Source: Oceanobacillus indicireducens
GTDB taxonomy: Bacteria > Bacillota > Bacilli > Bacillales > Amphibacillaceae
NCBI RefSeq assembly: GCF_014647195.1
Contig: NZ_BMOS01000003.1
Coordinates: forward strand, 128,412 to 192,411
Direction of reading: 5' to 3'
DNA length: 64,000 nt
Shown: in pieces, positions 36,874 to 45,222 of the stretch
How the letters are laid out: each line of letters begins with the position of its first letter
Numbering within the stretch: the stretch's first letter is position 1
Made by a program: the position numbers and the translations under genes
The notes under the pieces: generated by a model
What the model saw: only the letters and a program-made list of their open reading frames with translations
Database searches by the model: none
What the model was told of the DNA's origin: nothing

Positions 36874-38058
36874 ATGTTTGTTGGTGATTCCTTAACCAAC
36901 ATTCGATTACTCCGCGGACTATCGAGAAAACAACTAGCTGAAGAGTTAGATCTAACAGAACAGTCCATCTGGCAGTATGAAAATGGGTATATCTCCCCCA
37001 GTTTACAAGTCATTAATAAAATGAGGACATATTTCAACGTCCAGCCAAAGTATTTTTATTCAAATATTAACCTTTCTAATGAAATAAATGAACAACAAAT
37101 CGCATATCGCTCAGGCCTACGTAATAGCAGGCAGAAAACAAAATCGGAAACGGTTTATTTGGAATTTCTTCATTATGTAACGAATTATTTATCTTCTATT
37201 ATTAGGTTTCCACCAAATCAAATAAAGGCAATAAAAGACTATGCCGTTAACTACAAAAGTAAAAACGCTGGTTATTTAGAAATGGATGAAATAATCGAGC
37301 ATATCGCTTCATACGCAAGGAACTCAATAGGGTTGAGCAACCGGCACAATGAAGATCTTCTATTTTTAATTGAGAAGAGTGGAGCCTTTATTTTCGAAAA
37401 ATCATTCGGGGATACTGTTGACGCATGCAGCACCTGGTCAAGCGGCGATATTCCTTATATTATCCTTGGCAATATTAAAAAAACTGCGGTAAGACGAAAC
37501 TTCGATTTAGCACAAGAATTAGGACATTTGCTCTTACATTACAAAATGGACATCACGGATTTAAACAATAAAGAATATAGCACAATAGAAAAAGAAGCAA
37601 GTACGTTTGCAAGACACTTTCTTTTACCAAAAGAAGAGTTCCAGAGCGATTTAAAAACAGTGAGTAAAATTTCTAATCCCGATGCCTACATCAATCTCAA
37701 GAAAAAGTGGAAAGTTTCAATCGCCGCTATGGCTTACCACGCTTACTCCCTAAATCAGATGACCTATCAACAATACAGATACTTTAATGCTTCATTGAAC
37801 AGGAAGAATTATAAGCTGATGGAACCTCTTGATGATGAAATTGTTATAATGAAACCCGGTAAAATCAGAAGTTCGTTCGAAGCTATATTTGAGAAGGACG
37901 TACGGTCGGTGGAGGATGTATTGGGTTATTTAAAATTTGAGCTGAAGTCGCTAGCAAGTTTGCTTGATGTGGAGCAAGAGTTTTTTGAAAAGTATATGAT
38001 AAAAGCAGAACATCCGAAAGTGTATGATTTTGTTGTGCAAGAGAATGGAATACTGTAG
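36874..38058 (+). CDS. XRE regulator fused to ImmA/IrrE-like metallopeptidase domain (altered HExxH)
   Basis: This 394-aa two-domain protein has an XRE helix-turn-helix at 5-58 (LRGLSRKQLAEELDLTEQ, SIWQYENG) and an ImmA/IrrE-type domain at about 150-290. ImmA peptidases cleave repressors in mobile elements or stress regulons. The expected HELGH zinc motif reads AQELGHLLLH (213-222), so the first zinc His is Gln214; His218 and the downstream EKEASTFARHFLLP helix remain. The protein may be catalytically weakened or act only as a sensor. AAGGAGG precedes the ATG. Its neighbours are two Uma2 sequences. Confidence 0.85.
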   Translation: MFVGDSLTNIRLLRGLSRKQLAEELDLTEQSIWQYENGYISPSLQVINKMRTYFNVQPKYFYSNINLSNEINEQQIAYRSGLRNSRQKTKSETVYLEFLHYVTNYLSSIIRFPPNQIKAIKDYAVNYKSKNAGYLEMDEIIEHIASYARNSIGLSNRHNEDLLFLIEKSGAFIFEKSFGDTVDACSTWSSGDIPYIILGNIKKTAVRRNFDLAQELGHLLLHYKMDITDLNNKEYSTIEKEASTFARHFLLPKEEFQSDLKTVSKISNPDAYINLKKKWKVSIAAMAYHAYSLNQMTYQQYRYFNASLNRKNYKLMEPLDDEIVIMKPGKIRSSFEAIFEKDVRSVEDVLGYLKFELKSLASLLDVEQEFFEKYMIKAEHPKVYDFVVQENGIL

Positions 38059-38080
38059 GGCTCCGATAGATGGTCTTCTA

Positions 38081-38155
38081 TATTTGATTCTCGATTGTGT
38101 ACAGCCTGATTTATTCATAATTTACGATCGAAGGAAAAATATTGTACAAGTTTAG
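38081..38155 (+). pseudogene. Remnant of a third Uma2 gene
   Basis: In one frame the bases encode LILDCVQPDLFIIYDRRKN followed by a few residues and a stop at 38153. This matches the IFDWVQPDLFVICDQKK segment of Uma2 copy 2. No start codon or upstream Uma2 motifs remain, so it is a short internal fragment left by deletion. It lies just downstream of the XRE/ImmA gene. The sequence from 38156 to 38343 contains nothing I recognise. Confidence 0.75.
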
Positions 38156-38343
38156 AAAAAAACCTGAAGAGAAAAAAAGAAATTCAGAAAGATGTAAGCC
38201 GAGGGGTAAGGTGCAAAGACTTCTATCCGCTCTTTATATTCTGGTAAAGTTAGCATACCGGCCGTTGTAAATGTAAAATAATCATGAATGGGAAAGTGTC
38301 GAATAGATGATTTAATACTAGCTACCCAAACTCCTAAGCATAA

Positions 38344-38386
38344 GAAATAACCGCCTTACCCATTGGTTCGAAAAGGCGGTTATTCT
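38344..38386. terminator. GAAATAACCGCC/GGCGGTTATTC hairpin
   Basis: Stem AATAACCGCCTT/AAGGCGGTTATT with a 15-nt loop, downstream of the minus-strand PP2C-like gene and convergent with the Uma2/ImmA unit. A member of the window's AATAACCGCC hairpin family. Confidence 0.65.
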
Positions 38387-38457
38387 TACTTTTATTTATG
38401 AAATTTCATTAGCAAACAAGACCCGCCAACCTTCCATATCAATCAAATGAATATGAC

Positions 38458-39318
38458 CTATTCGAACTCCAATAAAATCCCTGTCTTATCATCCCTCTGT
38501 TTAAAACGCGGATACATCTTGCAATCCGCATCCCCTTCCTCTCGTCTTTCAACCGCTTCTACCAATGAATGAAGCCCGTTTTCAAAAGCTAGTTTAGCAG
38601 TTTCCATCCATATGTCCGTCTCACTTCCATCTGTAGGTAAAAGCAATCCGTCGCTGACAAGCAGAAGATCTGTAACTTGATGAAGCGGCAGTCTGCCATA
38701 GGAAATATATTCAAGCGCTTCTTCACTGCCATCGATGATACCGTAACCCTCGATTGTATTAAGCTTTTCTTTATTACTGAGTAAAATAGCATTTACAGAT
38801 TGTTGGATTTCTTGCTGGCTAATCGCTGGATCTTCCTTCCGAAGGCGAACCATCTCTTTAATCGCTAAATCATCAAAGTAATGGATTCCATCGTAGGTCA
38901 CACTTCGAATTTCGCCAGTTTTATATCTAAGAAACAGCATACAGTCACCAGCATGCACATACTCAAGATTTTTTCTTTCTGGATGAATTTTTACTACGGC
39001 AATTCCTGCTGTACTTCGCTGACTTTTAGGTATTTCCGTGATAACAGGGATTGCCAGTTTTCCGATATTTGTTTCATAATAATCAACCATTTCGGTACCA
39101 AGTCTCTCATTAGCTTGTTGAATAGATTGATAGAGACTGCTACTTTCAGTCATTTTGGACAGATCCTCTTGTAAGGTCCGAGAAGCGAGATAGCCCGGTG
39201 CGCCAAACAAACCAGTAGCTCCATCAATAGCCGCAAATACTTGTGCAGCTTCATTTACCACACAAGAATCTTCGTTAATTTGGCTATCTCCTTTTTTATA
39301 AACTTTTTGTATTTTCAT
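38458..39318 (-). CDS. PP2C-like protein phosphatase
   Basis: This 286-aa protein shows PP2C motifs: NEDSCVV and AAIDGATG (about 29-36), with metal-binding Asp residues. It also has STAGIAVVKI, YVHAGDCMLFL, LLVSDGLLL and a C-terminal DDKTGILLEFE. These phosphatases use manganese or magnesium to dephosphorylate Ser/Thr. No kinase gene is adjacent, so the target is unknown. The gene is monocistronic and has its own ribosome binding site, GAAAGGAAACC. Confidence 0.82.
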   Translation of the reverse strand: MKIQKVYKKGDSQINEDSCVVNEAAQVFAAIDGATGLFGAPGYLASRTLQEDLSKMTESSSLYQSIQQANERLGTEMVDYYETNIGKLAIPVITEIPKSQRSTAGIAVVKIHPERKNLEYVHAGDCMLFLRYKTGEIRSVTYDGIHYFDDLAIKEMVRLRKEDPAISQQEIQQSVNAILLSNKEKLNTIEGYGIIDGSEEALEYISYGRLPLHQVTDLLLVSDGLLLPTDGSETDIWMETAKLAFENGLHSLVEAVERREEGDADCKMYPRFKQRDDKTGILLEFE

Positions 39319-39453
39319 TTTGGTTTCCTTTCTATAAGAAGCGGGTCTTTTTCTTGTGTGTTAATTATTTAAAAATATTCATGTGCAAAAATGAGAATCT
39401 ATTTGTTTACTTTATTATAACTCAACTTTCAGTCTGAAAATACACAAGCACCT

Positions 39454-39498
39454 AAAAAAACGAGCTGCCACTTTCAAATAAAGTGGTGGCTCGTTTTT
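39454..39498 (-). terminator. Terminator of the peroxidase/catalase operon
   Basis: AAAACGAGC...GCTCGTTTTT with an inner GCCACTTT/AAAGTGGT extension. It lies beyond the catalase stop at 39534 and has T residues on both strands, so it may also end leftward or rightward transcripts. Confidence 0.85.
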
Positions 39499-39533
39499 AT
39501 CTTGTGATCAGACCGTTAACAGTGCAATCTAAA

Positions 39534-40472
39534 TCAGCCGTTGGTCCGTCGGTTGAGAGAGACGGCGTACGCTTCATGCCGGAAATTCAGGAATGGGTCG
39601 CCAGAAGGCTCTATTCCAGAACCTACAACAGTGGGATCAAACAATAGATTTTCTGGTGTTTCAGCCTGTTTGCCGATTACAGAAAGCTGTCCGACTGAAA
39701 TTTTTGTCCTTGCTTCAGGCCAAGACTTTGAAGGGTCATCAATTGGATCCCCCTCCTCACCTAACTGAATGATCAAATCAAATGAGATGGGACCTTGTGT
39801 CAGTCGATCATCCAGTTCTTCCATCAAGTAATCATGAGATGTCTCCTTAGCTTCTCTGCTGGTGAGTGTAAGCTTATCGAGTGTCGGTTGCCACTCGTAC
39901 CGGACTGGCTGCTTCTTTCCTTCTTTATTTACAAAGTAGAACGCGTGCAGCGGATAATAGGACAGTTCCGAAAAACTGGCAGGCGGATGACTTTTTAGTT
40001 CCTTTACTTTCAGCAGAGCTTCCTTACTGTCTGGGTAGCGAGTAAGCAGATTTTTGAGTGCGATCCTTTTGTCTACTATTCCGATGCCCGTTTTATCATT
40101 GGTCAGTATTTTAATCATTTCGATAAAATCTTCCGGACTTTCAGCAGGGAAGAGAGGAATCGATACACCGATCAAATCATGGTGCCCGCCATCCGGCAAG
40201 TTGAATTTAACGGCCATCCCTTTTACTGGGGACAGAATGTCAGCTGCCGTCGGATTCGTGGAGCTGTTTGAAAAACGGACAGTTGCGGACACTTCTTCTT
40301 TTTGAAGATGGGGTGCCTTTGTATAGGGCACAGCATTTCCATTCGGTACAAACTTCGCGTCATACACTTGCCCCTTTGCATGCGCCCGGCGAGCTGAAGG
40401 GAATGTACCCGCTATTTTTTCAAGCGTATCGATGGCATCTTCGGTTAATGATTTCTGTTTGTGATTAGTCAT
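39534..40472 (-). CDS. Small heme catalase-family peroxidase
   Basis: This 312-aa protein belongs to the minimal catalase-related group, much shorter than the roughly 480-aa typical catalases. It retains SARRAHAKGQVYDAKFVPN with the distal-side His, VRFSNSSTNP, GMAVKFNLPDG, and the C-terminal FLNFRHEAYAVSLNRR region. Such proteins often act as peroxidases rather than efficient catalases. It is the last gene of a three-gene operon with a DyP-like peroxidase. The ribosome binding site AAGAGGAGA is close to the ATG. Confidence 0.85.
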   Translation of the reverse strand: MTNHKQKSLTEDAIDTLEKIAGTFPSARRAHAKGQVYDAKFVPNGNAVPYTKAPHLQKEEVSATVRFSNSSTNPTAADILSPVKGMAVKFNLPDGGHHDLIGVSIPLFPAESPEDFIEMIKILTNDKTGIGIVDKRIALKNLLTRYPDSKEALLKVKELKSHPPASFSELSYYPLHAFYFVNKEGKKQPVRYEWQPTLDKLTLTSREAKETSHDYLMEELDDRLTQGPISFDLIIQLGEEGDPIDDPSKSWPEARTKISVGQLSVIGKQAETPENLLFDPTVVGSGIEPSGDPFLNFRHEAYAVSLNRRTNG

Positions 40473-40511
40473 GGAGATCTCCTCTTTTATACTTTAAGTG
40501 TCAAAGTAATC

Positions 40512-41021
40512 TTAATAACCCTGCACGGCATCAATCAGGTCGTTGAAAGCTTTCAAGCTGCGTTCGCCACGCCAAATGTCACGGACAGTAGAGTTAGGGT
40601 ACGCACAATACCAACCGGTAGCAGTCACTTGATGCTTGGCAATAAAGTCTTTGATTGTCGGATCATTGATTCCCGGATAATCTACAACTTCCGAAAAGAA
40701 ATGGTCGAGTAGCTCCGGAATCTTCGTGCCGAAATCGTCAATATAAGCATCCCAGTCACCATCATAGGCGGTTGCGAACAACAATCGTTTGTCATCATCA
40801 AAAATAACCCAGCGCATGTCGTGAACAGTTGCTATTCGGGCCATAACTTCCATTTGGTCCGGATTATTTGAAAGTTTTTTTCGTAGGCGTTCAGCACCGC
40901 CTTCTTTCAAAGGAGCGATGACGGTCAGTTCTGAGACTTTACCCAGTCGCAAGCCGACCCGACCTGCAGTTTCCATCTCAACTTCTTGATTTTGTTTGTT
41001 CTCGTTTTTTTCATTTATCAT
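40512..41021 (-). CDS. Hypothetical partner of the DyP-like peroxidase
   Basis: This 169-aa protein has an alpha/beta pattern suggesting a ferredoxin-like or dimeric alpha-beta barrel domain: LTVIAPLKEGGAERLRKKLS, then TVHDMRWVIFDDDKRLLFAT and YDGDWDAYIDDF. Similar segments occur in proteins encoded beside heme peroxidases, but I know of no assigned function. ATG at 41021 follows GGAGG by 9 bases. It lies 25 bp after the DyP-like gene and 39 bp before the catalase, so all three should be co-expressed. Confidence 0.7.
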   Translation of the reverse strand: MINEKNENKQNQEVEMETAGRVGLRLGKVSELTVIAPLKEGGAERLRKKLSNNPDQMEVMARIATVHDMRWVIFDDDKRLLFATAYDGDWDAYIDDFGTKIPELLDHFFSEVVDYPGINDPTIKDFIAKHQVTATGWYCAYPNSTVRDIWRGERSLKAFNDLIDAVQGY

Positions 41022-41046
41022 TGTTGTTAACCTCCAAAATAATATA

Positions 41047-42372
41047 TTAGTTCTCACCCAATTCAGAAATCCACTTTAATGCAGAAATACTAGGGATAAA
41101 GAAATACGTTCCTCCTTTTGTTACAGAGAAAGCGGGAAGTCCGTGCATTCGTTTACGGAACGGCTCCTCCGGGATGGTATACATACCTTCACCGGCTTTA
41201 TTGCCTGTAATAGGGTCTTCTTCAGACAGTTCGATGAAATTGCCGTCATTCAGCCAGGTTGATTTGATGAATTCATATTGGCGGGAGAGCGAGGTGCAAA
41301 TCCCTGCAAAAATGAGTCCTCTATCTGTCCCATCGTCTGCAAGCTCACCTTCAGGAAGGAGCGGACCATACATGGTAGAACGCCGGAGCAGACGATGAAT
41401 ATTTACATCTGCAATTGAGTCCTCCAGACTATCCCGCGGATTGGCTCTTCTAACATGGGAGCTCAAAGGGCATTTGAGCCCTTTCGGATCGTCTTTGTAC
41501 AGGAAATCATTCCGTACATTCTCGTCCAGTGCAAGTTTTGGATCGTCCTTATCCGGTGACAAGGAAAGAGGAGTTCCGCTTGGCCACCTGCCGACCATTT
41601 TTGCTGCAAGTAATTCGCGCTCTTCGTCAGTTTCTCCTTTTTCGTGCAAGTACGAGCGAAAGGCCGCGACCCGCAAATGAATCTTCCGCAGCGCCATATA
41701 GCTGCCATTATTCCCAAGTATGTTCGGAGTCGGCCCCTCCTCGATATTCCCTTTTTCATTTTCTTTTCCGATGATGAATTCCCCCGCCTTGAGAGGAGTC
41801 TCACCTTTTAATGGCGGATGCAGCTCATTTCCTTCAATTGCCGGGTTGCTGATCCCCTCCGTAAACCCCATATGGGACAGCCCATTTTCTGGTGAACTGA
41901 CCCTAAGTTCGTACAGCAGCGTAATTCCATCCAACTCATCGTACACCTTTCTCGCACGGTCCAGAGCTTCCTTCAATCGCTCCTCATCGGGTGAGAAAAT
42001 GGCAATCGCTAAATGCAAACGTTCTTCTTCAAAATAATCTTCCCAGTTTTCGGGTGCACTTTCGTTGAAATCTCCCAGCTTTTCAGCTCGTGAAGACATG
42101 CCTTCCCTGAATTCAGCCGGAAAACTTTCCAAAGACTCTTTCGGAACACCAAGCTTTTCCAGACCTTTATAGGTCAAGGCACCATTAACCCAAGCCCCAT
42201 CCGATGGTTTTTCCCAACGATTGGCAGAGGTGATTTCAGGAAGAAGTTTTTTAAGAACACTACGTCCGCTCTCAGAATCATCTATTTGTAAGAGTAAATA
42301 CATACCAACATACTTTTCAGGGCGCTCCTGCAGTAGGATTCCTTGAATGTCATCATAGTCAAGACTTGCCAT
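41047..42372 (-). CDS. DyP-type heme peroxidase-like protein (GxxEG variant)
   Basis: This 441-aa protein has the two DyP ferredoxin-like halves. The heme-ligand motif is present as SSHVRRANPRD with His306. The distal GxxDG motif appears as GFTEGISNP (169-177), with Glu replacing the catalytic Asp at 172. DyP enzymes oxidise dyes and phenolic compounds with hydrogen peroxide; altered distal residues can change activity. No Tat signal or encapsulin cargo tail is apparent. GAGGAG precedes the ATG. It leads the operon with the 169-aa partner and small catalase. Confidence 0.82.
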   Translation of the reverse strand: MASLDYDDIQGILLQERPEKYVGMYLLLQIDDSESGRSVLKKLLPEITSANRWEKPSDGAWVNGALTYKGLEKLGVPKESLESFPAEFREGMSSRAEKLGDFNESAPENWEDYFEEERLHLAIAIFSPDEERLKEALDRARKVYDELDGITLLYELRVSSPENGLSHMGFTEGISNPAIEGNELHPPLKGETPLKAGEFIIGKENEKGNIEEGPTPNILGNNGSYMALRKIHLRVAAFRSYLHEKGETDEERELLAAKMVGRWPSGTPLSLSPDKDDPKLALDENVRNDFLYKDDPKGLKCPLSSHVRRANPRDSLEDSIADVNIHRLLRRSTMYGPLLPEGELADDGTDRGLIFAGICTSLSRQYEFIKSTWLNDGNFIELSEEDPITGNKAGEGMYTIPEEPFRKRMHGLPAFSVTKGGTYFFIPSISALKWISELGEN

Positions 42373-42589
42373 AGATCTTCTCCTCGTCGTTAATTTAGTG
42401 CGATAAAGCCTACTTTTCGCTATGCTTTAAGTATGCCCCTGAATGCCCTTGAATATTTATTTTTAAACGAAAGGAAGAGTGAATGGTCTGTATCAAAAGA
42501 TAGGAGTTCTTAGTGCAACTCTGGTTTATTTTTGCACATTGGGTTGGTAAAAGATAAATTGAAAAAACGGAGTAATGATAATAATAACC

Positions 42590-42628
42590 AAAAAGGTTCC
42601 AAGCAAATTTTGATTGCTTGGAACCTTA
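42590..42628 (-). terminator. Terminator of the tetR-like gene
   Basis: AAGGTTCCAAGCAA/TTGCTTGGAACCTT, a 14-bp perfect stem, followed on the minus strand by a T-rich stretch. Confidence 0.85.
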
Positions 42629-42645
42629 TATTTAACATATCGGGA

Positions 42646-43227
42646 CTAGTTATGTTCTGGCCCCCTATTTTTTATACCATTTAGTATGATTTCTAAATAA
42701 TAATTAACTAATTCTTCTTCTGATATCTCTCCATCCGGATTATACCAGTAATAAGTTCGATTCACCATATCTAATATGCTAAATGCGAGAATGTCAGCTC
42801 TAACATTATTTTTAAAATGCCCCTTAGCAATTCCATCTTCTAGTAAAGCTTGGACATTTAATCTGAAATCTCTCCTCTTACCTTTTATTTGTTCCAGGTG
42901 CACTTCTTCAATATGCCTCATTTCCCTAAAGATGATTCTTGCACTCTTTCCTTTTGTTTTGATTCCACTAATGATTAAATATATAATGTCATACAGTTTT
43001 TGATAGTTGTTTTTGCTAGGATCTCGAATTATTTCTTCTTGTTTTTGCAATAAATCTAAAATGAAAGATAGATGAATATCCTTCAATAACTCTTGTTTAC
43101 TCTTAAAATAATAATAGAATGTACCTTTAGTCGCACCAATATTATCAGTAATATCTTCTATCGAGGTCTCTTTAAATCCTTTTTCATCAAATAAGTCAAT
43201 AGCTGTCTGTATAATTTTCCCCTTCAT
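42646..43227 (-). CDS. TetR/AcrR-family regulator of the acyl-CoA catabolic cluster
   Basis: This 193-aa protein has a TetR helix-turn-helix at 1-46: IIQTAIDLFDEKGFKETSIE, then ATKGTFYYYFKSKQEL. A helical ligand-binding domain follows, of the FadR/KstR2-like kind that usually senses acyl-CoA. It ends a 16-kb co-directional run of acyl-CoA genes. A perfect 20-bp palindrome 40 bp upstream (43267-43286) suggests autoregulation, and a TetR-type box lies upstream of the acyl-CoA dehydrogenase at 58709. The ligand is inferred to be a CoA thioester of the pathway. Confidence 0.88.
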   Translation of the reverse strand: MKGKIIQTAIDLFDEKGFKETSIEDITDNIGATKGTFYYYFKSKQELLKDIHLSFILDLLQKQEEIIRDPSKNNYQKLYDIIYLIISGIKTKGKSARIIFREMRHIEEVHLEQIKGKRRDFRLNVQALLEDGIAKGHFKNNVRADILAFSILDMVNRTYYWYNPDGEISEEELVNYYLEIILNGIKNRGPEHN

Positions 43228-43266
43228 CGCCGACTCCCTTTCCCCTATTCTTACTTCAGTATTATA

Positions 43267-43286
43267 AATATTAGTCGACTAATATT
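43267..43286. promoter_or_regulatory. Perfect 20-bp palindrome, TetR operator candidate
   Basis: AATATTAGTCGACTAATATT is fully self-complementary. It lies 40 bp upstream of the TetR start codon, the usual place for an autoregulatory operator. Confidence 0.75.
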
Positions 43287-43365
43287 ATGAGTGAATCTGA
43301 TTAATTTCTTATTTCTCAAACGTTCGTATCGAGATTTCTCGACTTGGGCCATATATTTATTAAAA

Positions 43366-44216
43366 TTATTCCCTTTCTAGAATAACTGAAATGCCTTGGC
43401 CTCCACCGATACAGGCAGTTACAAGACCATATCTTCCACCCGAACGATTGAGTTCATATGAGCGGATGCTGCATCATTTAAACCAGAACTACTCCCTGCT
43501 GTAACTGTTCCCTCTTTATCAAATGCAGGTCTTAATTTTGAGAGTGCTTCCAGACTTGTATTCGGTCGCGGATGTTCATCCTTCTCAAATATGATTGGTT
43601 CCCCTTTTCTTACCGGCACTTTTATCGGGACGATTTGCTCTTCAAAACGCCCTTCCTTCATCGCCCTCGCCATTTTTTGTTGGCTTCCATAAGCAAACGC
43701 ATCTTGTTCTTCTCTAGTAATATTATACTGCTTAGCTACATTTTCAGCAGTTATCCCCATTGGAGGGCTACCTATTCCCTTCGGCGCATGCTGCATTCTT
43801 TGCCATTTTGGCGGCATTGAACTATATGGAGTTTCTGGACGTTCCATTAGATATGGTGCTCGTGTCATACTCTCAATCCCACCCGCTACATATATATCAC
43901 CAGCTCCTGATTGGATTGCCTGAGCCGCAAGTATAACTGCATTTATTCCGGAACCGCACTGTCTATCAATCGTGAGTCCCGGTGTGCTTAGTGGTAACCC
44001 TGCCTGTAATGCTGTTAATCTTGCAATATTTCCGCCACCACCCAGTACGTTCCCCATAATGACATCATCTATAGCTTCAGGGTTAATGTTTACTCGATTT
44101 ACCGCCTCCTTAATCACTTCTCCTCCATAAATATGGGCGGGAAGACTAGCCAATGCTCCCCCTTGTTTAGCAATAGCAGTTCGTACTGCCGACACAATTA
44201 CTGCATCTCTATCCAT
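43366..44216 (-). pseudogene. Thiolase with internal deletion and frameshift
   Basis: The frame opens as a normal acetyl-CoA acyltransferase: MDRDAVIVSAVRTAIAKQGG, nucleophile Cys in DRQCGSGINAV, GGIESMTRAPY, SSGLNDAASA. It is then joined out of frame to the family's C-terminal tail ELNRSGGRYGLVTACIGGGQ, readable in another frame and ending at 43366. About 95 codons are missing, including NEAFA and the GHPxGxSG active-site His. As read, the protein stops after 265 codons. The enzyme must be inactive. The parent family is certain. Confidence 0.9.
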
Positions 44217-44359
44217 TGTTTCAAACCAGCTCCTAATCGAAATTTTATAAATAAACCAAGCAGTCATGAGAGGTTCAAATATAGGACTATCTTGTATGCG
44301 GGTCCAAGACACATAGTGTTGTCAAGAAACCATTTCCCCCTCTAGGACTCCCAACTGTT

Positions 44360-44758
44360 TTAATATATCGCAAAACGAACTTTCCCTTTAATAACTTCTC
44401 TGCCCTTTTGGTTGATTGCTTTCACATCAAAATCCATATACTCTACTGTCTTATTTTGTAACTCAGCTTTCAGCGTAATCACATCACTCAGGAAAACCAT
44501 ACCAGAAAAACGAATCTGATAATCTTGGATAAAGCCTTCTTCAAAATATGGTGTAAATAGTTTTGCTAAATTCCCCATCGTCCACATTCCATGTGCAATA
44601 ATACCTGGTAGTCCGGCTTTTTCGGCTTCTTCATCAATTGTATGAATAGGATTGAAGTCTCCGGAGGCTCCTGCGTACTTAATTAGGTCCATTCTTGAAA
44701 CTGGGTTAAGTGTAACACTGAGCGACTCACCCTTATTTAATTCTAAAATGTTACTCAT
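44360..44758 (-). CDS. MaoC-like acyl dehydratase (hotdog)
   Basis: This 132-aa single hotdog domain has the hydratase-2 catalytic motif YAGASGDFNPIHTIDEEAEK (28-47) with the Asp/His pair, then GIIAHGMWTMG. MaoC enzymes hydrate or dehydrate enoyl-CoA/3-hydroxyacyl-CoA. Its ATG overlaps the stop of the FAS1-like dehydratase gene by 4 bp, suggesting a heterodimer like HadAB or ChsH1/ChsH2. It would act with the adjacent FabG-like SDR in beta-oxidation of the pathway acyl-CoA. Confidence 0.88.
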   Translation of the reverse strand: MSNILELNKGESLSVTLNPVSRMDLIKYAGASGDFNPIHTIDEEAEKAGLPGIIAHGMWTMGNLAKLFTPYFEEGFIQDYQIRFSGMVFLSDVITLKAELQNKTVEYMDFDVKAINQKGREVIKGKVRFAIY

Positions 44759-45204
44759 ACTTTCATCGCCTTTCTCACAGTTTCAGTAATGATGATGATT
44801 GATTCTTCCGTGAATACAAGTTCACCATTTGCATCCTCACCATATCTTTTCGTTGATAAGAATCCCATTAACCCATTACTTCCTTGCTTTTCGTAATAAT
44901 CCTCAATTACAGAGTAAGAGTAAATATCTTCGCCAACTAATAACGGACGTTTATAATGATAATTTTGCTCTCCATGGATGAGCCCTTTTTTAGGGAGCTT
45001 CAATCCTTCAATGACCCCTGAACTAAGTACACGAGGAAAGGTTGGTGGTGCAATATTTCCTCCATATCTGGATTTCTTTCCAACCTCTTCATCAACATAA
45101 ATAGGATTCAAATCACCGATAGATTCAGCGAAGCGTGTAACCATTCCTCTTTCAATCGTACTTTTTACTTTTGAAGATTTTTTACCTATTAAGTCTTTGT
45201 ACAT
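44755..45204 (-). CDS. FAS1-like/MaoC N-terminal dehydratase subunit
   Basis: This 149-aa hotdog protein belongs to the FAS1-like dehydratase group: GMVTRFAESIGDLNPIYVDE (20-39) lacks the catalytic His of MaoC (PIY instead of PIH). It is probably the non-catalytic, substrate-shaping half of a heterodimer with the overlapping MaoC-like gene. GGNIAPPTFPRVL and HGEQNYHYKRPLLVGED fit the family. It lies 18 bp after the SDR gene. Confidence 0.85.
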   Translation of the reverse strand: MYKDLIGKKSSKVKSTIERGMVTRFAESIGDLNPIYVDEEVGKKSRYGGNIAPPTFPRVLSSGVIEGLKLPKKGLIHGEQNYHYKRPLLVGEDIYSYSVIEDYYEKQGSNGLMGFLSTKRYGEDANGELVFTEESIIIITETVRKAMKV

Positions 45205-45222
45205 ATCATTCCTCTTCCTTCC

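Noticed and set aside
44217-44312. N-terminal extension of the thiolase
   Set aside because: The extra 32 residues do not match thiolases, and the family start MDRDAVIVSAVRT is at 44216.
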